From Promicromonospora iranensis (GTDB lineage Bacteria; Actinomycetota; Actinomycetes; Actinomycetales; Cellulomonadaceae), in assembly GCF_028994775.1 (NCBI RefSeq), contig NZ_JAJQMN010000003.1, positions 186,001 through 250,000 on the forward strand: a stretch of DNA of 64,000 nt, given 5' to 3'. Below the pieces are notes generated by a model. It made no database searches and was not told the DNA's origin. It worked only from the letters and a program-made list of their open reading frames with translations. Position numbers and translations under genes: made by a program. Shown here piece after piece: positions 1 through 8,366 of this stretch. Position 1 is the first letter of the stretch. Each line of letters begins with the position of its first letter.

Positions 1-430
1 GGGCGGCGTCGAGCCGGATGGGGCCGTGCTCGAGCACCGCGGCTACCTCGCGCCCCTCGCGGCGCAGGAGGGCGCGGATGCGGGCGGACAGCTCGATGAT
101 GGCGAACGGCTTGACGAGGTAGTCGTCCGCCCCGACGTCGAGGCCGGTGACCCGGTCGGTCAGGCGGCCGCGCGCGGTGAGCATGAGGATGCGCGGCGGG
201 TCGCCGTCGGCGAGCGGGATCTGGCCGCCGCGGACGGCGCGGGTCAGGTCGAAGCCGGTCCCGTCGGGCAGGGTCACGTCGAGCAGCACGAGGTCGTAGG
301 GGTTGAGGCCGAGCTTCTCCCTCGCCTCGGCCACCGTGCGCGCCTGATCGACGGCGTAGCCCTCTCGGCGCAGTGCCACCTGCAGGGCACTCACCAGACC
401 CGCCTCGTCCTCCACGATCAGCAGCCGCAC
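1..430 (-). CDS. Response regulator, receiver domain (partial, cut by window edge)
   Basis: N-terminal part of a two-component response regulator; the gene runs off the left edge. The 143 visible codons make a complete receiver domain: acidic pair ED near residues 8-9, phospho-acceptor Asp51 in LVLLDVTLPDG, and Lys107 in LVKPF. The sequence after it (LSARIRALLRR) is typical of OmpR/PhoB regulators, but the DNA-binding domain lies outside, so the subfamily is inferred. I chose GTG at 430. No Shine-Dalgarno precedes it, while a TACCGT hexamer ends six bases upstream, suggesting a leaderless mRNA. The gene is divergent from the MoxR operon. A partner kinase, if present, is left of the window. 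Confidence 0.9.
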   Translation of the reverse strand, partial: MRLLIVEDEAGLVSALQVALRREGYAVDQARTVAEAREKLGLNPYDLVLLDVTLPDGTGFDLTRAVRGGQIPLADGDPPRILMLTARGRLTDRVTGLDVGADDYLVKPFAIIELSARIRALLRREGREVAAVLEHGPIRLDAA

Positions 431-475
431 AGCAGCACGGTAACCGCCCGGGGCGCGTCGTGACAGGGGCTGTCA
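428..475 (-). promoter_or_regulatory. Leaderless -10 of the response regulator, plus a TGACAG dyad
   Basis: On the minus strand TACCGT (437-442) is followed by six bases and then the GTG start. Just beyond it, 461-475 reads TGACAG-GGG-CTGTCA, a perfect dyad that could be an operator for either divergent transcript. Both roles are inferred from position. Confidence 0.4.
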
Positions 476-546
476 GTCCCCCCCTTTCGGTCGGCTTTCG
501 CTCGGGTTTCCCGCAGTTTTCTCGACCGTCCGCTGAAGTCGGTGTC

Positions 547-1593
547 ATGAACGAGCACAGACCAGCCACCCAGGACATCCCCGCCGTCGCCACGCACCCA
601 CCGCTCCGCCCGGCCGCCGCCCTGGTCGAACGGGCGCTGATCGAGGTGAAACGGGTGATCGTGGGGCAGGACCACATGGTCGAACGCATCATGGTCGGCC
701 TCCTCTCCCGCGGCCACGTGCTGCTCGAGGGTGTGCCCGGCGTCGCCAAGACGCTCGCGGTGCGCACCCTGGCCACCGTCGCCGGAGGCTCCTTCGCCCG
801 CCTGCAGTTCACGCCGGACCTGATGCCGTCGGACATCGTCGGCACCCGCGTCTGGAAGCCCTCCCGGGAGGACTTCGACGTCGAGCTCGGCCCGGTCTTC
901 GCCAACCTCGTCCTCGCCGACGAGATCAACCGTGCCCCGGCCAAGGTGCAGTCGGCCCTGCTGGAGGCGATGGCGGAGGGCCAGGTCAGCATCGGCGGAC
1001 GCACCTACGCCCTGCCCGACCCCTTCCTCGTCCTCGCCACCCAGAACCCGATCGAGAGCGACGGTGTCTACGCCCTGCCCGAGGCGCAGCGCGACCGGTT
1101 CCTGCTCAAGGTCGACGTCGACCACGCCGACGAGCTGGAGGAGCTGACGATCGTTCAGCGGATGAGCGCCGCTACCCCGCGCGCCGAGCCGCTGCTCGAC
1201 GCGGCGATCGTCCGCCAGCTCCAGCGGGAGGCCGACCAGGTGTTCGTCCACCACGCCGTGGCGCAGTACGCGGTGGCCCTGGTCATGGCCACCCGCCGGC
1301 CCCACCAGTACGGCCTGCACCACCTCGACGGCGTGCTGGAGTACGGCGTCAGCGCGCGCGGCAGCCTCGGACTGATCGCCGCCGGACGCTCGCTCGCCCT
1401 CATGCGCGGACGCGACTACGTGCTGCCGGCGGACCTCGTCGACCTGGCGGCCGACACCCTCGGCCACCGGCTGGTCCTCACGTTCGACGCGGCGGCCGAC
1501 GGCGTCGACCCCCGCAGCGTGGTCGAGGCCGTCCTCGCCGCCATCCCGCAGCCGCGCGTGGCACCCGCCGAGGAGGAGGTGGTCGTGCGATGA
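547..1593 (+). CDS. MoxR-family AAA+ ATPase
   Basis: AAA+ ATPase of the MoxR family (348 aa), a chaperone class that usually works with the VWA-domain proteins encoded beside it. Walker A is GVPGVAKT (residues 62-69), Walker B is LVLADEINRAP (121-131), and the sensor-1 region LVLATQNPIE follows, then the C-terminal lid domain. Translation can be extended upstream in frame, but ATG at 547 gives the family's usual N-terminus. It is first in a tight operon: its stop overlaps the next start in ATGA at 1590-1593. MoxR-DUF58-VWA clusters are common in actinobacteria and are linked to envelope or metal-dependent protein maturation. The substrate is unknown. Confidence 0.92.
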   Translation: MNEHRPATQDIPAVATHPPLRPAAALVERALIEVKRVIVGQDHMVERIMVGLLSRGHVLLEGVPGVAKTLAVRTLATVAGGSFARLQFTPDLMPSDIVGTRVWKPSREDFDVELGPVFANLVLADEINRAPAKVQSALLEAMAEGQVSIGGRTYALPDPFLVLATQNPIESDGVYALPEAQRDRFLLKVDVDHADELEELTIVQRMSAATPRAEPLLDAAIVRQLQREADQVFVHHAVAQYAVALVMATRRPHQYGLHHLDGVLEYGVSARGSLGLIAAGRSLALMRGRDYVLPADLVDLAADTLGHRLVLTFDAAADGVDPRSVVEAVLAAIPQPRVAPAEEEVVVR

Positions 1594-2522
1594 ACGACTC
1601 GGCGCGGAACAGCTCGGCCCGCAGGTTCCGCCGGCTCGAGCTCACCGTCCGACGGCGGGTCGACGGGCTGCTGCAGGGCGACGTCGACGGGCACGCGCTC
1701 GGTCCCGGCTCCGACCCGGAGGAGCTGACGCAGTACCAGCCGGGGCAGGACGTGCGGCGGATCGACTGGAACGTCACCGCCCGCACCGGCGAGGCCCACC
1801 TGTGGCGCACCCGCGCCCAGCACGAGCTGGACACGTGGCTGCTGGTCGACCGCAGCGCCAGCATGACCTTCGGCACCGCGCAGACCGAGAAGGTGGACGT
1901 CGCCGAGGAGGTGGCCGCCGCCGTCGGCCTGCTCACCGCCGGACCGGGCAACCGCGTGGGCATCGGCCTGATCGACGGGGCCGGCCTGCGCTGGATCTCG
2001 CCCCGGCCGGGCCGCGCGGCGGCGGTCACGCTGTCCCGGCTCGACGCGGCGGTGCGGACGGGCAGCCCGCAGGTGCCGCTCTCGGACGCCCTGCGCGGCC
2101 TCGGTGCGCGGGCCCGACGCCGCGGCCTGTGCGTCGTCGTCACCGACCTGGTGGCGCCCGACGGCGACGTCGAGCGCCCCTTCGAGTGGGAGGACGCGTT
2201 GCGCCGGCTGACCGCCCGGCACGACGTGATCGTCGTCGAGGTCGACGACCCGCGCGAGCGCGAGCTGCCCGACGTCGGCGAGGCGGTGTTCGTCGACCCC
2301 GAGACCGGGCTGCAGCGCGAGGTGTCGACGTCGGACCCCGCGCTGCGCCTCGCCTACGCCACCGTCGCCGCCCACCGGCGCGACCAGACCGCCGCCGCCG
2401 TGCGCGCCTGCCGCGCCGAGCACCTGCGCGTGAGCACCGACACCGACTGGGCGGCGACGCTCGCCCGGTTCGTCAAGGACCGCCGTCGCGCCCCCGCCCG
2501 CCGCACCCGGAGGACACCATGA
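1590..2522 (+). CDS. DUF58 protein with von Willebrand A fold
   Basis: 310-aa DUF58 protein, the standard partner of MoxR ATPases. The signature YQPGQDVRRIDWNVTARTG lies at residues 49-67. A VWA-like domain follows with a MIDAS-type DRSAS at 87-91, the usual divalent-metal site. There is no signal peptide or membrane segment, so it is probably cytoplasmic or attached to the inner face through the neighbouring VWA membrane protein. It overlaps the genes on both sides by four bases (ATGA), so it is almost certainly translationally coupled. Exact biochemical role is unknown for the family. Confidence 0.9.
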   Translation: MNDSARNSSARRFRRLELTVRRRVDGLLQGDVDGHALGPGSDPEELTQYQPGQDVRRIDWNVTARTGEAHLWRTRAQHELDTWLLVDRSASMTFGTAQTEKVDVAEEVAAAVGLLTAGPGNRVGIGLIDGAGLRWISPRPGRAAAVTLSRLDAAVRTGSPQVPLSDALRGLGARARRRGLCVVVTDLVAPDGDVERPFEWEDALRRLTARHDVIVVEVDDPRERELPDVGEAVFVDPETGLQREVSTSDPALRLAYATVAAHRRDQTAAAVRACRAEHLRVSTDTDWAATLARFVKDRRRAPARRTRRTP

Positions 2523-3538
2523 CCTTCACCGACCCCCTGATCCTGCTCGCCCTCGTCCCCGTCGCCGCCCTCGCGCTGGCGTACGTCCTGATGCAGCGGC
2601 GCCGCACCCGCTACGCCGTCCGCTTCGCCACCCTGCCCATGCTCGACCGGGTCGCCCCGGCCCGCCCGCGCTGGCGGCGGCATCTCGCGACCGGCCTGGT
2701 GCTGCTCGCACTCGGGGCGTTCGCCACCGCCGCGGCCGGACCCGAGATGCGGCTCCGGGTGCCGTACGAACGCGCGACGGTCATCGTCGCCATCGACGTG
2801 TCCGGCTCGATGGAGGCGCGGGACGTGCCCCCGGACCGGCTGACCGCGGCCAAGGAGGCCGCCGTGCAGTTCGTCCGCGAGCTCCCCGAGACCGTCCAGG
2901 TCGGCGTCGTCGCGTTCGCCGAGGACGCCGAGCTCGTCGCGCCCGTCACCGCCGACCGCGCCCTCGTCGAGAACTCCATCCAGACCCTGCGGTCCGACGG
3001 CGGCACCGCCATCGGCGAGGCCGTCTTCGCAGCGGCTGCGGAGGTCGCCCGGCAGGCCGCCACCAGCGGCACGACGTCGGACGACGGCTCCGCGAGCACG
3101 AACGGGGCCGATCCGGCGCCAGGCGCCGAGGAGGACCCCGCCGCCGAGCCGATCCCCGCCCGGCTGGTCCTGCTCTCCGACGGGTTCAACACCGCCGGCC
3201 GCAGCCCCACCGACTCCGTGCAGGCCGCGCTCGACGCCCAGATGCCCGTCTCCACCATCGCCTACGGCACCCCCAGCGGCGTCATCGGCAACGGCATCCG
3301 CAGCCAGTCGGCCCCCGCCGACGACAACACGCTGCGCATGCTCGCCGAGGAGACCGAGGGCCACTTCTACCGCGCCGAGAGCGGCGCCGAGCTCGACCAG
3401 GTCTACGAGGACATCGGCTCGGCCATCGGCTGGCGCACCGAGACCACCCTCGTCACCACTCCCCTGGTCCTGCTCGGCCTGGCGCTCGCCATCACCGCCA
3501 CCGCCCTGTCCCTGCGCTGGTTCTCCCGGTTGGTCTGA
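2519..3538 (+). CDS. Membrane-anchored VWA-domain protein (BatA/BatB-like)
   Basis: 339-aa VWA protein with two N-terminal membrane segments (about residues 5-24 and 57-75), a VWA domain with intact MIDAS motif DVSGS (93-97), and a C-terminal membrane segment (about 315-335) before a short basic tail. That architecture matches BatA/BatB-type proteins encoded downstream of MoxR and DUF58 genes. The domain carries a low-complexity Ser/Gly/Ala/Glu insert around residues 180-215. The start ATG at 2519 overlaps the DUF58 stop. It likely displays the VWA domain at the membrane for MoxR-dependent assembly; partners are not visible here. Confidence 0.88.
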   Translation: MTFTDPLILLALVPVAALALAYVLMQRRRTRYAVRFATLPMLDRVAPARPRWRRHLATGLVLLALGAFATAAAGPEMRLRVPYERATVIVAIDVSGSMEARDVPPDRLTAAKEAAVQFVRELPETVQVGVVAFAEDAELVAPVTADRALVENSIQTLRSDGGTAIGEAVFAAAAEVARQAATSGTTSDDGSASTNGADPAPGAEEDPAAEPIPARLVLLSDGFNTAGRSPTDSVQAALDAQMPVSTIAYGTPSGVIGNGIRSQSAPADDNTLRMLAEETEGHFYRAESGAELDQVYEDIGSAIGWRTETTLVTTPLVLLGLALAITATALSLRWFSRLV

Positions 3539-3560
3539 CACCGTTCGAAGGAGCGTTCCC

Positions 3561-4661
3561 TTGCAGAACCCCGACCCGCTGCTCCATGGTTCTCCCACCG
3601 GGCGGTCCCCCCGGACCCCACCTGCCGGCAGTCCTCCTGACGGCGTTCCCGACGGCCCTCCTGACGGCCTGGGACGGCCCGCCGGCCCACGCCACTTCGT
3701 CGTCGGCGAGCCCGTCGCCCCGCGACCGCCCGCACCCGACCCGGTGCGCTCCCGGCTGGTGCCGCTGCTCGCCGCGGCTCCCTCGGCGCCGCCTGCCGCC
3801 CCACCCGCCGCGCTTGCCGGGTCTGCCCGCCCCGCCGCGCCTGCCGGCCTGGCCGGCTCCGGGTATGCGTTCGGCCTGCCACCGGGCCCGCCCGCCCCGG
3901 ATCCCGGAACCCGGCCCGACATCCCGCACGAGGGCGCGCCCCGCCGTCCGCGGCCCCTGCTGACGCTGGCGACCGCGCTCGCCCTGGGCGCGTTCCTGGG
4001 ATCCGCGACGACGGGCCTGGTCACGGGCCTGTCCCTCGCCCAGGAGGAGGCCACCGCACCGGTTGTGGTGGACCAGGCCACCGGCACGACGACGACGGAG
4101 AGCGCCGCCCAGCGCGCGCTGCCCAGCGTCGTCCAGGTCCGGGCCGGGTCGCGGGGCGGGTCGGGCGTCATCATCGATGAGAGCCACGTGATCACCAACG
4201 GGCACGTGGTCGTCGGCACCGAGACGGTCGAGCTGCTGCTCGACGACGGGAGCTCCGTGACCGGCCGCGTGCTCGGCGCCGACGAACGCAACGACATAGC
4301 GGTGATCGAGGCCGACCTCGGCCGTGCCCGCGCCGCGTCCCTGGGCCGCAGCGCCGGGCTGCAGATCGGCCAGCCGGTCATCGCCGTCGGGTCGCCCCTC
4401 GGTCTGACGGGCAGCGTGACCGCCGGGGTGGTCAGCGCCGTCGACCGTAGCTCCGGCAACTACCCCGGGCCGATGATCCAGACCGACGCCTCCATCAACC
4501 AGGGGAACTCGGGCGGTCCCCTCGTCGACCTGCGCGGCCAGGTGGTCGGCATCAACACGGCCATCGCGACCGTCGGCAGCTCGGGCAACATCGGCATCGG
4601 GTTCGCCGTGCCGATCGACCGCGCGGAGGAGGTCGCGGGGCGCATCATCGCGGGAGCGTGA
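3561..4661 (+). CDS. Membrane-tethered trypsin-like serine protease (HtrA-like, no PDZ)
   Basis: 366-aa S1C-type protease. Residues 1-120 are Pro/Ala/Gly-rich and presumably cytoplasmic, one membrane segment follows (about 133-158), then a trypsin-like domain with the full triad: His215 in TNGHVV, Asp245 in NDIAVIEAD and Ser317 in GNSGGPLV. The protein stops about 50 residues after the serine, so the PDZ domain of classical DegP/HtrA is absent. I chose TTG at 3561 because AAGGAG (3548-3553) sits eight bases upstream; an ATG at 3586 is out of frame. It is 22 bp after the VWA gene, so it is probably the last gene of the MoxR operon and acts outside the membrane in protein quality control or processing. 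Confidence 0.88.
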   Translation: MQNPDPLLHGSPTGRSPRTPPAGSPPDGVPDGPPDGLGRPAGPRHFVVGEPVAPRPPAPDPVRSRLVPLLAAAPSAPPAAPPAALAGSARPAAPAGLAGSGYAFGLPPGPPAPDPGTRPDIPHEGAPRRPRPLLTLATALALGAFLGSATTGLVTGLSLAQEEATAPVVVDQATGTTTTESAAQRALPSVVQVRAGSRGGSGVIIDESHVITNGHVVVGTETVELLLDDGSSVTGRVLGADERNDIAVIEADLGRARAASLGRSAGLQIGQPVIAVGSPLGLTGSVTAGVVSAVDRSSGNYPGPMIQTDASINQGNSGGPLVDLRGQVVGINTAIATVGSSGNIGIGFAVPIDRAEEVAGRIIAGA

Positions 4662-4706
4662 CCCGTGGCATGACCCCGAGTGGGCTCCAGGACGGGCCCC
4701 GCCGGG

Positions 4707-5726
4707 CTACGTGAACAGGCCGCTGTAGGCGTTCAGGGCCGGCTGGCCGCCCAGGTGCGCGTAGAGCACCGTGGCGTCCGCCGGGATCTCGCCGCTCGTG
4801 ACGAGGTCGATCAGGCCGGCCATCGACTTGCCCTCGTAGACGGGGTCGATGATCACGCCCTCCAGCCGGCCCGTGAGCCGGATCGCGTCGAGCGTCGACT
4901 CGACCGGGATCCCGTACCTGTCGCCGGCCCAGCCGGGCAGCACGGTGATCTCGTCGTCGCGCAGCGGCCGCCCGACGCCGATGAGCTCGGCCGTGGCGCG
5001 CGCGATCCGGGCCACCTGGTCGCGGGTCTCGTCCAGCTTCGCACTGGCGTCGATCCCGATCACCCGGCGTGGTCGGCCACCGGCCTCCTCGAGGGCGGCG
5101 AACCCGGCGATCATGCCCGCGAGGGTCGATCCGGTGACCGCACACACCACTACGGTGTCGAAGAAGACGCCGAGGTCGCGCTCCTGCTGCTCCACCTCGT
5201 ACGCCCAGTGCGCGAACCCGAGGCCACCCAGCCGGTGGTCGGAGGCTCCGGCCGGGATCGCGTACGGCGTGCCGCCGCGCTCCTTCACCTCGTCGATCGC
5301 GCGGGCCCAGGAGTCCTTGAACCCGATGCCGAAGCCCGCCGGGTCGAGCCGCACCTCGGCGCCCATGATCCGGCTCAGCATGATGTTCCCGACCCGGTCC
5401 GCGACGGTGTCGGGCCAGTCGACCCAGTTCTCCTGCACCAGCACCGCCTGGAGGCCCAGCGACGCGGCCACCGCGGCGACCTGACGCGTGTGGTTGGACT
5501 GGTACCCGCCGATCGAGACCAGGGTGTCCGCGCCCTGCGCGAGCGCGTCCGGGACGATGTACTCCAGCTTGCGGGTCTTGTTGCCGCCGTAGGCGAGGCC
5601 GGCGTTGCAGTCCTCGCGCTTGGCCCACACCGCAGCACCGCCGAGGTGGGCGGTCAGCCGTGGCAGCGGATGCACCGGGCTCGGCCCGAAGGTCAGCGGG
5701 TGGCGGGGGAAGTCGGACAGAGCCAC
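4707..5726 (-). CDS. acdS: 1-aminocyclopropane-1-carboxylate deaminase
   Basis: PLP enzyme that opens ACC, the plant ethylene precursor, to 2-oxobutyrate and ammonia. At 339 aa it matches AcdS length. PLP Lys50 sits in YGGNKTRK and the substrate-pocket Ser77 in GYQSNHTR. Tyr297 and Glu298 (DPVYEGKS) and Leu325 (AHLGGQ) align with the Pseudomonas residues Tyr294, Glu295 and Leu322 that distinguish true ACC deaminases from D-cysteine desulfhydrases. Numbering of the reference is from memory. The gene starts 3 bp after the stop of the GntR regulator gene, so the two form an operon. The call suggests a plant-associated or rhizosphere lifestyle. Confidence 0.93.
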   Translation of the reverse strand: MALSDFPRHPLTFGPSPVHPLPRLTAHLGGAAVWAKREDCNAGLAYGGNKTRKLEYIVPDALAQGADTLVSIGGYQSNHTRQVAAVAASLGLQAVLVQENWVDWPDTVADRVGNIMLSRIMGAEVRLDPAGFGIGFKDSWARAIDEVKERGGTPYAIPAGASDHRLGGLGFAHWAYEVEQQERDLGVFFDTVVVCAVTGSTLAGMIAGFAALEEAGGRPRRVIGIDASAKLDETRDQVARIARATAELIGVGRPLRDDEITVLPGWAGDRYGIPVESTLDAIRLTGRLEGVIIDPVYEGKSMAGLIDLVTSGEIPADATVLYAHLGGQPALNAYSGLFT

Positions 5727-5729
5727 GGG

Positions 5730-6440
5730 TTACTCCTCGTCGGCGGTCGGGTCGGCAGTCGGGTCGGCAGGCAGGTCGGCAGGCAGGTCGGCGGGCGGGT
5801 CGGTCGGCAGCGTGTACCAGGTGTCGAAGGCGACCGCCGCCGCCTGGTCCGCGTCCCCGGCGGCACACAGCCGGATCAGCTCGTCGTGCCGGGCGAACGA
5901 CGCGCGACCGCCCAGGGAGGAGAACCGCAACCGCTCGGCGCGGCGCAGCACCGGCGTGAACTGGTCGAGCACCGAGGTGAGGGCCCTGTTCGCGGCCACA
6001 GCCACGGGCACGTCGTGCAGGGCGTCGTCAGCCCGCAGCGCCGCCTCGACGTCGCCCGCCTCGATCGCCGCGCGGAACTCGCGGTTGGCCGCACGCATCG
6101 CGTCGAGGTCGGCCTCCGTGAGGCTCCGCACCGCCTCTCGCACGGCGACCTCGTGCATCGCCGCGACGACGTCGCGCGCACCGCGCACGTCCCGCAGGTC
6201 CAGCGAGCTCACCGTCGTCGAGCTGCCCGGCCGCGCCACGACCAGCCCGGCCTCGGCCAGGCGCAGCAGCGCCTCGCGCACCGGCGTGCGGCTGACGCCG
6301 AGCCAGGCCGCGAGGTCGCCGTCCCGCAGCTGCTCCCCCGGCGCGAAGCTGCCGTCCACGATGGCGTCGCGGAGCCGGCCATAGACATCGTCACGCAGCA
6401 GACGGCGGCCGATCGGGGGCACGCTCTCGGGAATAGGCAT
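5730..6440 (-). CDS. GntR-family regulator (FadR/FCD type), likely regulator of acdS
   Basis: About 236 aa. An N-terminal winged HTH (about 12-75, with LGVSRTPVREALLRLAEAGLV) is followed by an all-helical FCD ligand domain with His and Asp residues typical of metal/organic-acid binding. The C-terminus ends in a low-complexity PAD/PTAD tail produced by four 12-bp tandem repeats. I chose ATG at 6440; an in-frame TTG at 6476 lacks a ribosome site. The gene is upstream of and in the same operon as acdS. A GntR gene beside acdS is, as I recall, common in actinobacteria, whereas proteobacteria use an Lrp-type AcdR. It probably senses ACC or a related amino acid. Confidence 0.85.
   Translation of the reverse strand: MPIPESVPPIGRRLLRDDVYGRLRDAIVDGSFAPGEQLRDGDLAAWLGVSRTPVREALLRLAEAGLVVARPGSSTTVSSLDLRDVRGARDVVAAMHEVAVREAVRSLTEADLDAMRAANREFRAAIEAGDVEAALRADDALHDVPVAVAANRALTSVLDQFTPVLRRAERLRFSSLGGRASFARHDELIRLCAAGDADQAAAVAFDTWYTLPTDPPADLPADLPADPTADPTADEE
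5750..5803. repeat. 12-bp tandem repeats in the GntR 3' end
   Basis: Four consecutive units on the plus strand: GGTCGGCAGTCG, GGTCGGCAGGCA twice, GGTCGGCGGGCG, then a partial unit. They encode the repetitive PADL/PADP tail of the regulator. Unit number may vary between strains. Confidence 0.7.
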
Positions 6441-6476
6441 GCAATATATTACATACAGACGGTGGGGTCCTGACAA
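6439..6476 (-). promoter_or_regulatory. Promoter and operator of the GntR-acdS operon
   Basis: ATGCAATATATTACAT at 6439-6454 is a 16-bp palindrome with one mismatched pair. It is the most AT-rich spot in the area and overlaps both the start codon and a TAATAT -10. A TTGTCA -35 candidate lies at 6471-6476. No Shine-Dalgarno fits between them, so the transcript is probably leaderless and autorepressed by GntR. Inference from position and symmetry. Confidence 0.5.
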
Positions 6477-6529
6477 GAGGCAACCTGACCGGGGGCAGTG
6501 CGTCCAGGCGGGTCTTGTCGTGCAGGGAG

Positions 6530-6646
6530 GTGCCGGGTGGGCTGACCCCCGTTCACCTCAGACCCGTGGATGCGGGCTGTGCCGAACAATTCAGCTGACG
6601 TGAACAAAGCAGGGCCCACCTGAACGAAATTCAGCTCAGCTGGCAC
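6530..6646 (+). repeat. 117-bp nested quasi-palindromic intergenic repeat, copy A
   Basis: First of three colinear 117-bp copies in this window. Termini are GTGCCGGGTG and CAGCTGGCAC. Inside lie GAACGAAATT (arm 93-102) and a central GCCGAA/TTCAGC dyad. The orientation marker ATGCGGGC is at element position 41. It fills most of the gene-free stretch between the GntR promoter and the 3' end of the amidohydrolase gene. This is the most diverged copy: its left middle arm no longer matches. Confidence 0.75.
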
Positions 6647-6734
6647 CCGCCGCAGGGGTCCAGACGACCCCAGCGACCCCATCGGGGGCAGCGGGGCCGT
6701 CGACGCGCCTGCGAGCCGCAGCCGAACCGTGCCG

Positions 6735-8363
6735 TCAGCGCGTCCGCGAGCTGTGCCGCAGCGCCCCGCCGGGTCGTGCGCCGGTACGCTCGCCGTCCTC
6801 GATCACCGGCGTGCCACCGACCAGGACCCACGGGATGCCGGCGGCCGTGAGGCGGGGCTCGTCCGGTGTCGCCCGGTCCGCGACGGTCGCGGGATCGAAG
6901 ACGACGACGTCGGCCACGAGGCCTTCGGCGATCCGGCCGCGGTCGTGCAGACCGAGCCGTTCCGCGGGCCGGGCGGCCAGGTGCACGATCATCTCGGCGA
7001 GCGACAGCACGCCCTCCTCGCGCACGTACCGGCCGAGGTAGCGCGGGAAGGTCCCGGCGGCACGCGGATGCGGTTTCGCGCCCACCAGGATGCCGTCGCT
7101 CCCGCCCGTGTGCCGACGGTGCCGCATGATCTCGCGGACGTTCTGCTCGTCGCCCACGTGCTGCAGGATGCTCGTCCCGAGCCGGTCGGCGAGCAGCAGG
7201 TCGAAGAAGACCTCCACCGGCGGGCGCCGTTCGTCCGCCGCGATCCGGGCCACCGTGCGGCCCACCCGGTCGCCGAGCGCGGCGTCGCGGACGCCCGCGA
7301 TCTCGATCGTGGCCCAGTCCACGGGGACGCCGTGGCACCCGTCGCTGCCGACCACCTCGACCTGGTGCGCGATCCAGGCCCGCTCCCCTACGTCGCGCAG
7401 GCGGGCGAGCGTCGCCTCGGGTCCGCCCACCGCGGCGCGGCTCGGCAGCAGCGCGGACAGCGTCGTCGAGCCGGGCAGGTACGGGTAGGAGTCGAGGGTG
7501 ACGTCGACTCCGGCGGAGAGCGCCCGGTCGACGAGCGCCAGCAGCTCCCCCGCCCGCCCCCGGTTCTCGGGGAAGTTCATGGTCGCGTGCGTGAGGTGCA
7601 GCGCGCACCGGGCCCGCCGCGCGACGTCGACCATCTCGGCGTAGGCGTCGAGCGCACCCGCGCCGTAGGACCGCTGGTGCGGTGCGTAGAAGCCGCCGTG
7701 CCGCGCGACCACCTCGCAGAGCGCGACCAGCTCGTCGGTGCTCGCGAACGCACCGGGCACGTAGGTGAGCCCGGACGACAGGCCGAACGCGCCCGCCCGC
7801 ATACCCTGGTCGACCTGCGCCCGCATCGCGGCGAGATCCGCCGCGGACGCGGGCCGGTCGCCGGTACCGATCACGTTCATCCGGATGGTGCCCTGCGGCA
7901 GCAGGTAGGCCACGTTCGTCGCACTCCCGCGGCGGTCGATCTCCGCGAGGTACCCGGCCACCGAGCGCCAGGCGAGGTCGACCCCCTCGAGGGTCCCGTT
8001 CCAGCCCGCGATCTGCTCGCGCACGATGGCCATGGTCTCGTCGGTGACCGGCGCGTACGAGAGCCCGTCCTGGCCCACCACCTCGGTCGTCACACCCTGG
8101 GTGACCTTGGCGCGGTGGTCGCCGTCGGCGAGGACCGCCAGGTCGGAGTGGGCGTGCATGTCGATGAAGCCGGGCGCGACCGCCAGCCCGTCCGCGTCGA
8201 CGACACGCGCGCCGGGGGCGTCGATCCGCCCGCCCACCGCGGCCAGCTGTCCGGCGCGCACGAGCACGTCGCCGACGACCGGATCGTGCCCGCTGCCGTC
8301 GACGATCAGGCCGCCCCGCAGGAGCAGCTCGTCGCCCGGAGGCGCGTCAGCGCGCGTCACCAC
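6735..8363 (-). CDS. D-aminoacylase-like amidohydrolase
   Basis: 542-aa amidohydrolase of the N-acyl-D-amino-acid deacylase type. The metal-binding HxH is at His70 and His72 (FIDMHAHSD), further His residues are in PHQRS and LHLTHA, and a catalytic-type Asp is in GGSDGILVG. The position normally held by a zinc-binding Cys (GNCGFS in classical enzymes) reads GQDGLSYAP with Asp99, so metal binding must differ. The start is GTG at 8363 (a second GTG follows), three bases after the GH5 stop, so the two are co-transcribed. Being in a glycosidase operon suggests it deacylates an N-acyl sugar or glyco-amino acid rather than a free D-amino acid. That is inference. Confidence 0.8.
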   Translation of the reverse strand: MVTRADAPPGDELLLRGGLIVDGSGHDPVVGDVLVRAGQLAAVGGRIDAPGARVVDADGLAVAPGFIDMHAHSDLAVLADGDHRAKVTQGVTTEVVGQDGLSYAPVTDETMAIVREQIAGWNGTLEGVDLAWRSVAGYLAEIDRRGSATNVAYLLPQGTIRMNVIGTGDRPASAADLAAMRAQVDQGMRAGAFGLSSGLTYVPGAFASTDELVALCEVVARHGGFYAPHQRSYGAGALDAYAEMVDVARRARCALHLTHATMNFPENRGRAGELLALVDRALSAGVDVTLDSYPYLPGSTTLSALLPSRAAVGGPEATLARLRDVGERAWIAHQVEVVGSDGCHGVPVDWATIEIAGVRDAALGDRVGRTVARIAADERRPPVEVFFDLLLADRLGTSILQHVGDEQNVREIMRHRRHTGGSDGILVGAKPHPRAAGTFPRYLGRYVREEGVLSLAEMIVHLAARPAERLGLHDRGRIAEGLVADVVVFDPATVADRATPDEPRLTAAGIPWVLVGGTPVIEDGERTGARPGGALRHSSRTR

Positions 8364-8366
8364 ACC

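Noticed and set aside
2354-4459. Long antisense frames over the MoxR-VWA-protease operon
   Set aside because: Typical high-GC shadow frames. The sense-strand frames have clear families, motifs and coupled starts.
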